This document shows, piece by piece, positions 1 to 9,883 of a stretch of DNA of 64,000 nt. The position numbers and the translations under genes were made by a program. The stretch's first letter is position 1. Each line of letters starts with the position of its first letter. A model generated the notes under the pieces. It made no database searches. It was not told where the DNA came from and worked only from the letters and a program-made list of their open reading frames with translations. Source of the DNA: Paratinospora sagittata (Eukaryota; Streptophyta; Magnoliopsida; Ranunculales; Menispermaceae); contig CM069601.1 of the NCBI GenBank assembly GCA_035771175.1, positions 6,151,001 to 6,215,000 on the forward strand. The letters run 5' to 3'.

Positions 1-340
1 TGGATTAGAACCCCAAGATCGTGTAGACAAGATTGGTTGAGCCTTAACCCGTCACCTAACCAGATGAAAACCAAGACTACAAAGGATTGAAAACGCCACA
101 CCAAGATTCAGCAATCAAGGTGATAAGTTTGGTTGTTTGAATGCCACAAGATTAACTTGATATGTTCAAGAGTTCTTTTAAGAACAAAGAGGACACAAGA
201 CCTCACAAGATTAACTTGATCTGAAAACATAATATGCCATTCAAATTTGAGCTACCCATTTATATATACTTGGAACAACCCTCCAAGAATAGGAAAAGTC
301 ATAACTAAATTTAAAACAATACAAATATTAACATAAACAA
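1..340. other. Unassigned AT-rich DNA at window start
   Basis: No open frame of note and no domain recognised. The phrase 'cacaagattaacttgat' occurs twice (about 147-163 and 204-220), suggesting repeat-derived DNA, perhaps the edge of a transposon outside the window. Nothing else can be supported. Confidence 0.3.
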
Positions 341-530
341 GTTCAATGATGTTGGTCACATTTTGTGTGTTTGACTAAGTTCAATGATGCTAGTCAAGTT
401 TTGTGTGCTTGACTAAGTTCAATGATGCTAGTCACATTTTGTGTGCTTGACTAAGTTCAATGATACTAGTCAAGTTTTGCGTGCTTGACTAAGTTCAATG
501 ATGCTAGTCAAGTTTTGTGTGCTTGACTAA
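341..530. repeat. 38-bp minisatellite, five copies
   Basis: Five head-to-tail units of 38 bp start at 341, 379, 417, 455 and 493. Each begins gttcaatgat and ends tttgactaa or cttgactaa, and a partial sixth unit begins at 531. Units differ by only a few substitutions, so the array expanded fairly recently or has been homogenised. No coding frame runs through it. Confidence 0.9.
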
Positions 531-1030
531 GTTCAATTGCTTTGATGACATGGACTAAGCCTTGATTATTATTTGAGTCCATCTTGGTCTTTTTAGAATC
601 AGCCCAATTCGCTTGGATTAGCCTATTTAGCGCTTCCTTGAAACATTTGGCTTTAAGTCTTGTAATTGGACCACTTGGAAGTGACAATGGGTCTTGTCCA
701 TATTCAGCTCCATTCTCAAGTGTATGATCAACTTGTCCAGCTCCTTGGTTTGCATCATTTGGTCCTTAGTTTGCATCATAACATTATGAAGATTTGTGAG
801 CAACAACCTAACAAAATATTGTAAAAAAATTAGATTATTTCAAAATTTGGAGGTGTTTGACTCAAATTGGTTCAAGTCAAATCTTAGATCACAAATCGAT
901 AAGTAAAACATGGTTTTTACATGTTTTAAGTAAATTTCAATGTGTTGTTGGATTTGTATATTTTTTCGCAAAAACAAATATGTGAAAATAATAGAATGAG
1001 GTGGTAGAAATAGATTTCGGCAACCCATTT
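531..1030. other. Non-genic stretch
   Basis: AT-rich DNA flanking the minisatellite. It contains short phrase repeats around 'ttggtttgcatcat' / 'tagtttgcatcat' (745-780) but no convincing gene, RNA or complete mobile element. Confidence 0.3.
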
Positions 1031-1035
1031 CTACA

Positions 1036-1270
1036 CGTCGAATTTGGACATGTCCGACCCAGCAAGGTTAGACAGTTCCTTTTATGTGCCGACCAATCGT
1101 GGTCGGACATAAAGAGGAGTGTCCGACCCTGTGGGGTCAGACATGCATATTTTTTTTAATTTTTCTTTTTTTTGTGAGACCCTGATGGACCAAACAAAGG
1201 ATATACGTCAGACCTGTTAAGGTTGAACAGACTTCCATTTGTTCCCCTACACAGGGTCGGACACACCTAA
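1036..1270. repeat. Cluster of GTCGGAC/GTCCGAC inverted motifs
   Basis: About 235 bp contain repeated short segments built on TGTCCGAC and its complement GTCGGACA (near 1050, 1090-1112, 1120-1145, 1208 and 1255). Several are paired around a short spacer, for example gccgaccaatcgtggtcgg. They are GC-rich against an AT-rich background. This could be a decayed part of a transposon end or a small palindromic repeat family. No coding function is visible. Confidence 0.5.
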
Positions 1271-1790
1271 TCCAGGGGTGATTTTTTTGAGTTTTGAAAC
1301 TCATTTTTGCCCCCTTTTCTCTTCTATTTTAGGTATATTTCTTGCAAAAAAATACTTTAAAAGAATAAAAATAGTGGAAATGTATGCTTTTAATTAGAAA
1401 AATACAAAAGTGGAGATGAGTTGGAGAGTTAAAGGGTTGAAAGGTTTAAGATAAAACGTGGGTGGGCGAAAAGAGAGAATGAGGGTTTAAGGAGGTTTAT
1501 TAATGTCCTTTTTGATAATTTCATATGAGAACTTTTTTGTTTCTTTAATTTTTTGATCGGCTTGGTGAACATGGAGGACATGACGGGTGAATTTAGTTGG
1601 ATCCTTTTTTTTCTAATTAGATTAGTCAATATTTAATAATTAAATATTAATTAAAATTTATATATTAAAAATTTTATTAATTTATTATATTTTATAACTT
1701 TGCTTATGATACAAAAAAGAAGGTTGTGATAGATACCGAAAATTTTACCAAATCAACGTTTGACATCAACTTATTTAATCAAACTACGTT
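1271..1790. other. AT-rich intergenic DNA
   Basis: Long A/T runs and short frames broken by stops. I see nothing that supports a gene or a defined element. Confidence 0.3.
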
Positions 1791-1792
1791 GA

Positions 1793-2070
1793 GTTTTTTT
1801 TTTTTTTTTTGAGAATGCTGATATAAGATCAAAGGATGCTTGCACTAGGGCCAGAAAAAGCCGAAACTCTTCAGTAGGGCCAAAAAAGTGAGTACAATGA
1901 TAAGAGACATAAGGGGCTCGAATGAGGACCATGCAAACTAACTAATATAGTCTCGCTCCTACTTTTATTAAAAAAGGAAAAGCTATTATTTATTTGCAAT
2001 AGGAAGGAATCAAATTTTTGACTTCGAGTAAAAATGTCCAAATGCATATCGTTAAAGCTAAATTTCATGT
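1793..2070 (-). mobile_element. Short dispersed retroposon with poly(A) end, copy 1
   Basis: Read on the minus strand this roughly 275-bp segment ends in a poly(A) run (poly(T) at about 1796-1811 on plus). It is clearly similar over its whole length to 8760-9030 in the same orientation; shared landmarks on plus include 'cactagggc', 'cttttatta' and 'tgacttc.agtaaaaa'. The A-tail and repeated occurrence suggest a SINE or the 3' end of a LINE. I could not find convincing tRNA-like promoter boxes or a clean target duplication. Confidence 0.55.
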
Positions 2071-2645
2071 AGGTAAAGTGAAGTAAAGGAAATAGATTTA
2101 TATAGCTGATTTCATGTAAGTAGTCAAGACAATATAAATAAATAAATAAATTAAATTAAATTAAATTAAACGAGAATGAGAATAGAAAAGAATAAAAACG
2201 CAAAATGAAGAATTGTATTTAAAGTAATATATCATGGAGGAAAGAGACTTGCCAAAGGAGTAAAAAAAGTAGTTGAATAGCAAGCTTATCATCTTAATCT
2301 TTATATCATCAAGACTTATAACTTTTAAAACAAAAAAAGATAAATGCAAGTTTTCCAAAATTTCACATTATTAGGAATATAAAGATGCATAATCTATATA
2401 TGTTCCTTGTAACTAATAGATAGCACATGCCATTATTTAATTCTTACATTAGATTACATATCTAAGAACGTAATAGAAAAAGATAAATAATTACTTGAAC
2501 TACTTGTAATAATGAAAATGAAACTCTTTAGATTTAGTACCTATTTATGGTAAGACTTTAAATTCAAGTAATTATTAAAAACAACTTTTACTTGTAATAA
2601 GTATCAATTATACTGTCCCATGCTTTTATACATGAAATTGATTAT
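2071..2645. other. AT-rich intergenic DNA
   Basis: Short simple runs such as repeated taaa/ttaaa near 2138-2170. No gene, RNA or mobile element can be supported. Confidence 0.3.
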
Positions 2646-2654
2646 AATCTTAGG

Positions 2655-3215
2655 ATTTGTTTACTAGCTAAAAGAAATTTCCTTCAAAAATTAGTATTTT
2701 CTCAAAAAAACATTTCTTGAGAAAATGTACTTAAAATTTTTTTCTTATAGTTGTTTGGTTGGACATAAAATTTTTTTGTCATAATTGGTTATTAATTAAT
2801 TATTCAATTATATGATTGTAATTTCTTTTCAAATTAGTGTAAAAAATTTTCTCACCTCCTTAGCCAAAAAAATTATAGTGAGAAAATAGTGAACCCAAGA
2901 CAAAAATTTTAAATTTTTTTTCTCACATTTTTTACCAACCAAATATTAAAAAATTTCTATTTTCTCACCAACCAATAGCTAACAAAATTTTCCTTGAGAA
3001 AATAATATTTTCTGAAAAAATGTACTTGAAAAGATTTTCTCATGATTATTTAGTTGGACATAAATTTTTTTTGTTATAGTTGGTTATATAACTATAACTT
3101 CTCCTAGAGCAAAAAACAAATTTTAATGAGATTTTTTTTTCTCACCCCCCTAACTGAGAAAATAGTGAGCCTGAAGTGATTTTGAAGATAGTGACCAACC
3201 TGATCATACACTGTT
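2655..3215. repeat. GAGAAAAT/ATTTTCTC-rich MITE-like repeat, two divergent units
   Basis: Two related units (about 2700-2935 and 2990-3175) share 'ttgagaaaatgtact', 'tttggttggacataaa' or 'tttagttggacataaa', and 'gagaaaatagtgaacc' or 'gagaaaatagtgagcc'. The same vocabulary of paired ttttctc and gagaaaa motifs occurs at 28530-28841. AT-richness, internal complementarity and lack of coding suggest a non-autonomous DNA transposon family. The termini are not sharply defined here. Confidence 0.5.
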
Positions 3216-3242
3216 AGAACACATACAACAGTATCCTCAAGT

Positions 3243-3456
3243 GACCTTTTTAAGTCACTTCACCGACGCTCAATTGGTTGAATAGCTCGGGGCGCTAGTC
3301 TCAAAAAATAAAGTCACGAGTTCAACTTTTCACTAGCATTAGCCACTGAAAACATCTCCCGCTTGAACAACCAGGTGCCCAAGGAATTAATCGAAACCGG
3401 ATACCCTCGGTTTTAAAAATATATATATATAAATAAAAGACCTTTTTAAGTCACTT
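3243..3456 (+). mobile_element. tRNA-derived SINE with perfect 18-bp target duplication
   Basis: The element body is about 3261-3438 (178 bp). It is flanked by an exact 18-bp direct repeat, gacctttttaagtcactt, at 3243-3260 and 3439-3456. Near its 5' end are a polymerase III A-box-like stretch (cgctcaattgg, about 3267) and a B-box-like stretch (gagttcaac, about 3319), spaced as in a tRNA. The 3' end is an A-rich tail with an AT microsatellite. These are the hallmarks of a retroposed SINE. The perfect duplication argues for a fairly young insertion. Confidence 0.85.
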
Positions 3457-4512
3457 GAGCATTTTCCTTTTCAAAATGCCAAACAATTCTAATTTCTTGG
3501 GCTTTGTTTGATTTGTGATTTAGATATAATTTCAACTTTATTCAAAAAATAAATAATTTAAAAAAAGGTCATATTTTACATTAAAATAAAAATGTTTCTC
3601 CTCAATTTTATTTTATTTTTAAAAAATTTTTGGATAAAAATCAAGATGTCAACTACTACTTCTGACCCTTTTGGGATCAATAAATTGAAAAAATATTTTA
3701 AAAAAATAAAATCAAGATGCTTCATCTCAAACAAATGCAATTAGGATAACATTAAGAACTAGATTTAAAAGAAAAAAAAAAAGGAACTAAAAAAATGGAG
3801 ACAACTTTCTTCTGTCAGGCTCCAAGAACCTATTTACATTGTCAGCACACCTGAACAAATTAACAATACTCCAATAATCTACAAAACCAGTAACATAATT
3901 CCCACAACTTGATTTCTACTACTGCTACAAATTTAAGTGTTTTGTTAAAACCACAAGTATCAATCCCTCATGAGCAGATGCAAGAAATAAAGCTTTGACC
4001 AAACAAATATAGAAAAATAATGAGGATCTTACTAACTAATGGCTCAAGCAAGCACATATTTGAATAAATTGCCATAAAAGAAGTGAAAGAGATAAAAACA
4101 CTTCACAGATTAGCTACACTTTTCAACATAAAACCCATTTCTCTAGAACAAGATATATCCCAAAATGTAAGAGCCATACTTCATGGAACAGTATACCTTA
4201 GTAACTCTAGAGGAAATTGTTTCATTGATGCAATTTTAATACATACATAAATTTTATTTCAGGCATAAACAGCATAAAATCTGAAGAACTAATAAAATTA
4301 GAACCATTCAGAAAGATTGACCTGTATTTACATTATAAGGAAGATTAAAGGATTTCCTGAATATTTCATGGAAATCATCTAAAAGCAAATAATACCCTTT
4401 TCAGACATAGAACTCCTGCCTTGGTATTTTGCACAAGAAGCCTAAGAATATATGATATTCTACGATAATTTGAGTTTAACTTCTAGAGGGGAATTGAAAC
4501 AGCAAAAGGGTG
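3457..4512. other. Intergenic DNA and probable 3' UTR of the Agenet/ENT gene
   Basis: No protein-coding frame. The part nearest 4512 lies directly downstream (minus strand) of the Agenet/ENT stop codon and is less repetitive, so it probably includes that gene's 3' untranslated region. The poly(A) site cannot be placed with confidence. Confidence 0.4.
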
Positions 4513-7116
4513 TCAAAGAATTTGTGCAGACAAGAGTTTTCTCAGCTGAAGCAAGTGTTCCTCAGTAGAAATATGGAGAGATAAGCGAAGATTTGTTAAA
4601 AGAGACTCCTGTTCCCAACTTAAGGGCCCAGAAGCATGTAAAGCCTGCATAGTCGTTTTATATGCATGTAACTCTAGCTCATGGACATCTGCATCTAATT
4701 CATCAGGATTACAAGTAGGTAAGTGATTTCTCTTGGGAAAAGATGGACAAAACGACTCGGCATCATCAAAATCCTTAGATGATTTCCAAGAATTCCGAAC
4801 GGCACAATCATGCTGGACATTAATACTACAACTAGCAACAGAGCACTCATTACTCACTTCAGCGACCTGAACAGCCATGGGAAATGGATCCACGGGAAAA
4901 TTACATAATCTTTCCATTTGAAAACCCATTTCAGAAGATCTAATTATGCATTTCTTACCCACATTTTCTTTTCGAGAAGAACTGGGATCTACCTGTTTAA
5001 GCGTATTCATGGGCAGTCCTTCATGTCTTTCCACATTTATGGTTGTTCTCCTTATATCATCATTTAGTTCCATGACAGCACCATTAACATATGATGATTG
5101 AATATCATAGCTATGAGTCCTCTTCATTATTTTCACATGGGAGGATGTGTTAACATGGTCCTTGTGCTCTTTTTCGTTTAGGAAAATTTTCATTTGTTTA
5201 TGTTGTTGTATACTGTTTCTATTGGTGTTTTCATCTCCACCAGCCTGCAAGTAGATATAAAAATTACTCAGAACTTGGAATTGATGAGATAAGCTCAATG
5301 TTGGGTCAGAAATGTTTAAGTTATCGAAGTGCATTAGTAACTTGTTTTATGGTCCAAAATAATCTGTTCATCCAAGATAATAAGGTTTTGAGAATGACGT
5401 TAAAAATGTGGTAAGGGTCATTACAGAAAGATGGTGAGTTTCTATAACCAACGGAACAAGAGAAATTCAAGCAAAACTATTTTGCAGTGTTCAATTATTA
5501 ATACATAAATCGTCTTCAGAGTATTAAAAAGGACAAACAAGCATTAAAATAAATCCAAGTTTGTCAAACTTGAAACACACACACAAAATATAAGATATGG
5601 GAGAACTATGGCATAGTTGTTTCTACCCTAATGTAAAGATTTATTGGGCCACAAGTCAAATTCAACTGAGAGGCTTAAATGACATGTTTTGGCTTTTGAG
5701 CCCCGGGACATCCACAAAACTATTAGAAGACAATGGTGGCTAATTAAAGTGAGGAGTGTACGAATTTGAAGGATTCCCAGTATCTTTAGACAAGATATAC
5801 AAGCAAATACTTCATTATGTAGAGGGGTACTTGAATTTCTTTCAATTCTAAGTCTGAAAGAATCATGCTTTTATTGTCAATATAAACTAACTTGTATACT
5901 AAGTCAAACCTTAGCAGTGAGAGCTCTACAGTACAAGTTCCATACATTTGCTCCCTATAAGTAGTTTTGAGGCATATCTGACCATTTGAAACTTAATACT
6001 ATTAGACACACCATATTGTCTGGTCTCTATAGCACGTGAACCTATTCTTTATGTTTTAGCAAATTAATTACTTCTCTTTTTCTTGGTACATATCATCTTT
6101 TTGTTGGTCATTATGCATATATTTTTCAAGTAATATTTATGTAAATACGCTCATGCAAATAGATTTCTTTCCAAGATGTTTAATACATTAAAAATTAAAT
6201 ACAACTTACATTTAGTTTCTTATGTATGATTAATATGACCCATGCAGTATCAATGTGGGTGAAAATGTGGCCAGAGTTGTGTGTTCTTGGGACTACTTTG
6301 AGCATTGTTGATTTTGTTACTGTAGTAGAATACCAAGTCTCTCTTGTGGGCAATAACATAAAGAATCTATTTCTGAATTACATTCTACGCATGCAATCAA
6401 ACAAGAATTGCAAATGAAAATGAAAATGTGAATTGCAGATAGACATCGCAAATAGTTAAAAAAAAAGGTTAAACGAATAGAACAAAATATCAATATACTA
6501 GATGAACCATTTATTCATAACATTTTCCCCATATTTTCATAATGGAGTAAATATTACACCAAAAAGAGAAGTGATGAATGATGAAATTCACAAAAAAGCA
6601 ATCACAAAAATAATCAATTAGACATAAGAGAAATTGCATAAATATATAGTAAACCATGCACAAGAAAGATTATTCGGTTTCTACCTTTCTGATCACAATC
6701 CATTGTTTGTTCTGCCAAGCTTGCCGTACCCTCAAACTAGATTCATGAAATTCTTTAAGTCTTATGGAACCGAACAACCTAATCACAAAACGATTATTCT
6801 TCAGCATCTTCACAACCTTGCCAACCCTCCAGCAGTTAAGATCAAACACTTCAGCTACATCACCAAGCACCCAATTTTTTTCTTCCTTTGCGGGTGGAGC
6901 CTGAGGCCTAACATCTTCTTGAGGCACTTTTTCTATAACCGGCTCTCCTTCATTGTTCATTAATAATTGATACTGAACAGTGCATTTATTTCCATTATTG
7001 GAAATTATTTCCCCAGGAAACCAAGCACAAAACTGCTTCTTAATTCTTCTCAAAACTTCAATTTTAGTCCCTTCTTTGAATTTCCCAACTTGATGACCCT
7101 TTAAGCTTGTCTTCAT
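4513..7116 (-). CDS. Agenet- and ENT-domain (plant Tudor-like) protein
   Basis: Two coding exons on the minus strand, 7116-6685 and 5244-4513, join in phase 0 across a GT-AG intron and give 387 residues. Residues about 11-140 form a tandem Agenet/Tudor-like module with conserved hydrophobic and aromatic positions (FKEGTKIEVLRR, CAWFPGEII, WVLGDVAEVFD, CWRVGKVVKML). Residues about 328-387 form an ENT domain (ELELHAYKTTMQALHASG, then PLSWEQESLLTNLR). The linker is Ser/Asn-rich and probably disordered. Agenet domains bind methylated histone tails or act as chromatin or RNA adaptors, and ENT is a helical dimerisation domain also found in EMSY, so a nuclear chromatin-reader role is inferred. The order Agenet then ENT is the reverse of the EMSY-like proteins. 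The start ATG has a 5' UTR intron upstream. Exon calls rest on splice-site reading; extra small exons in the 1.44 kb intron cannot be excluded. Confidence 0.82.
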
Positions 7117-7136
7117 GATTATGCAATGGCTTGGAC

Positions 7137-8000
7137 CTTAAACAAAGCAATGAAAATGTAATTATACAAAGAAATTATCCAAAAAGAGTTTTTTCAAGAG
7201 ATAATCAAGATCACCAAAAAATACAACAAAAACTAGTACTAGAATAATAAGTTATTCTAATTGGAGGAATTAATGAAAGAGAAGGAGATGTTCTATACGA
7301 GGTTTGAAACCAGCAATTCAGTGCGAAAATTCAATAGAAATCCTTTACAAGTAGACCCATATCCAAGCAGACTGGGAAAGGATAAAATTGATTAAGAAAC
7401 CCAGAAAACACACACACACACACAAAAAAAAGACATTAGCCAAACCTTTAACTGTAAAAAGGGTTCACACCAAACTTGGAGAAAAACCCATCTGTGACTT
7501 TAATCTGAAAAAGCTTGTATTCTTTACTACTTAAACCAGAAATTGGGAATCTCAAAAAAAAGGAAAAAAAAAAAAAAGTTTGATATGAAATTCCAAAGCA
7601 TCAAAATTTCCATGTTTTTCACTAATTCTGATCATACCCATCATTTTTTTCATCAACAACATTGCAACTACCAAAAAGGAACCTAACACATAACCCAAAA
7701 TGGCTAGAAAAAACAAGAATTTCGGCCAAATTAAAAACACCCATTAACGTTTATGGATTGAAAAGTGCAGGGGTGTTCGGGGAAGACAATATATATATAT
7801 ATATATATATATTGGAATTTTAACAGCAAAAATACAAATTTTCAGACATTTGAATGCTAAAATATACGGAAAATAAAAATAAAATAAAATGAAAAATCAA
7901 GAGAAGGCAAAACACTGACCTTGGATGGATTCAGAGAGTGCAGTGATGGTTGAAATTGAAGATGTATTGTGCTTGTTGCGTTGGTGACCACAATTTCAAA
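7137..8000 (-). other. 5' UTR exon and leader intron of the Agenet/ENT gene
   Basis: On the minus strand a likely untranslated exon ends at 7920 with a good donor (ccaag|gtcagtg). The intron runs 7919-7137, and an acceptor (gtttaag|gtcc) places the next exon start at 7136, 20 bases before the ATG. The intron contains (AT)12 at 7789-7812 and a CA run near 7410-7424. Leader introns are common in plant chromatin genes. The transcription start, probably near 8000-8040, is not visible as a clear motif. Confidence 0.5.
7789..7812. repeat. (AT)12 microsatellite
   Basis: An uninterrupted AT dinucleotide run inside the leader intron of the Agenet/ENT gene; likely polymorphic between individuals. Confidence 0.95.
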
Positions 8001-8520
8001 GAGAACGGCGTTTTTTTTTGTTTTTTTTCTTGAATAGCTGTAGAACAGCTTAAACAGGTGTTTTTAATTTGGGATTATGACTGCAATTACCTCAACCGCC
8101 TAAAATTAAAAAAAATTACCAGATCTTGAATATTTATCTCATTTTTTGTTCATGGATAGAAATGTAAATACGACATTGACACATGACCATCATAATATCA
8201 TTTATCTGAGATTTACTGATTATTTGAGTTTTTGAATCATGACCACATCTTTTTATCAAATACAAATTTTATTTTATTTTATTTATTTATAAATGTAACT
8301 TTCTATTATAAACAGTAACACATTTCGCAAAAGTTAATGATATTTAGTTCTTCAATTTATTTAGTTTTCAATATTTTTTTTTAATGCCCAAAAAAAAGAT
8401 AAAATTAATATAATTAAGACTAATATAAATATTTAAGGTTTAGAAACTTTATTGAGAATGCTTTGAATTCTTTACTAATAATTTATCTTTTAATAAATAA
8501 TGTCCTTACTTTAATGTGAG
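8001..8520. other. Intergenic spacer between the Agenet/ENT gene and tRNA-Arg
   Basis: AT-rich spacer holding the presumed promoter of the minus-strand Agenet/ENT gene at its left end and the 5' flank of the tRNA gene at its right. I cannot point to a convincing TATA box or other site. Confidence 0.35.
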
Positions 8521-8593
8521 GCGCCCGTGGCCTAATGGATAAGGCGTCTGACTTCTAATCAGGCGATTGTGGGTTCGAGTCCCACCGGGCGTG
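8521..8593 (+). tRNA. tRNA-Arg (anticodon TCT)
   Basis: The 73-nt sequence folds as a tRNA. The acceptor stem gcgcccg pairs with cgggcgt (one G-U) followed by discriminator g. The D arm contains the A box tggcctaatgg. The anticodon arm is tctga/tcagg with loop cttctaa, so the anticodon is TCT at 8554-8556, reading AGA arginine codons. The T arm gggttcgagtccc carries the B box. There is no intron, and CCA is not encoded, as expected for a eukaryotic nuclear tRNA. It lies alone between two minus-strand protein genes. Confidence 0.97.
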
Positions 8594-8600
8594 CTTCATA

Positions 8601-8606
8601 TTTTTT
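8601..8606 (+). terminator. RNA polymerase III T-run terminator of tRNA-Arg
   Basis: Six consecutive T residues begin 8 bases after the tRNA discriminator base. A run of four or more T on the non-template strand is the normal polymerase III stop. Confidence 0.85.
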
Positions 8607-8756
8607 ACAACTGGATGTTCTTTTTTGTATTTTTAAACAACTGTGTTTTCATATCTTTCTATATTTAATAAAAAAGAGAAAATCATTTTATAAAATTGTT
8701 ATATCAAGACTAAACGCTGGTGGAACACTAGTTTTAATATTGGCACATTAGTCTTG

Positions 8757-9040
8757 AAGATTTTTTTTTTTTAACTGCGAACACAAAGATAGAAGATACT
8801 GACACTAGGGCTAAGAAAAGCTGAGACCCCTCAATAAGACCAAGAAGGCGAATACAACGACGAAATACATAAATGACCTAAATGAAAACAGTGTGAACTA
8901 ATTACTATGATATAATTCTCACTTTTATTAGAAAAATAAAAACTCTCACTTATTTACAAAAGGAGAAAATCAAAATTCTGACTTCAAGTAAAAAGATTCG
9001 AATGCTCAGCATTGAAACTAACTTTGTAGTCTTAATGAGA
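8757..9040 (-). mobile_element. Short dispersed retroposon with poly(A) end, copy 2
   Basis: Related end to end to 1793-2070, with the poly(T) on plus at about 8760-8772. An imperfect flanking repeat, tagtcttgaaga on the left (8749-8760) and tagtcttaatgaga on the right (about 9027-9040), may be the target duplication. On the minus strand the order is unknown head, body, poly(A) end. It is probably a SINE-like or LINE-tail family of this genome. Confidence 0.55.
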
Positions 9041-9883
9041 TTGATAACTTGATTTTGCTTAGTCTAGTTATACACAAGCACAAACACAAAGGAAATTCAG
9101 ATAGATACTTAACTCATTAGACCCAACGATTTTTATTTTTTATTTTATTTTAAAAAGGGATCTAGCTCTTACATAATTGACATGAAAACTAATACCTTGT
9201 GTTAGCTTTTTTATCAAAAAAAAAAAAAAAAAAAAACAAAATTGTCTTAGCTTGGACTTGAATCTTTTTTTTTTTTTTTTTTTCTTTCTTTTGAATAGTT
9301 ACAAATTTTGACGGTGTAGGAGCCTTCAAGTTTCTAACTACTCCAATCCAAGGGCCTAAGGTAGGAATAGTCAAAGTTTACAAATTCTATATGAAATAAG
9401 ATCTATCGCGTTCAGTGCTACACAAGTAGGTATAAGAAATTTGTTGTTTCACCACAATTCGACCTCGACTAAAATAAGTACCCATATCATAATAGGCCTA
9501 TTAACATGGCAAGAATATAAAGAAAGTTCTATTGTTGACAGAAGAGTAATGATAGAGATATTCCCATGAAAACTAGATTGGAAACTCAAACTTTCCACCT
9601 ACATTGGATCACATGGAGATGTGCAATTACACGAGCATCCTCATGCGATCTAATGCAGGTAGAAAGCTTGAGTTTTCAATTGAATTTGCACAAGTGTTTC
9701 CTTAGTGTTGACAGAAACTATTTAGGCAATGTCATCTATCACAAGTATCAAAGATGCCCATCTGTTAACCTGCCTCTAATTATGCAGCTAATCAGAACTT
9801 CAATTGGGAAGTATAGTACCATTTGAAGTGTTCCAATTATGACTTCAAAGAAACAAGGGCCTTTTTTAACCCCCCTTTAGTTT
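9041..9883. other. Intergenic DNA and likely 3' UTR of the CPBP gene
   Basis: Contains long A and T homopolymers (about 9219-9236 and 9265-9283) and no protein-coding frame that I recognise. The part from roughly 9560 to 9883 lies directly downstream of the minus-strand protease stop and is probably 3' UTR. Confidence 0.35.

Noticed and set aside
6634..6963. Plus-strand 109-codon open frame
   Set aside because: It lies wholly opposite the Agenet exon, whose domain match and splice sites are strong; this frame is its shadow.
8569..8751. Small ORF starting in the tRNA T arm
   Set aside because: It begins inside the tRNA gene, and its downstream part is AT-rich with no homology signal.
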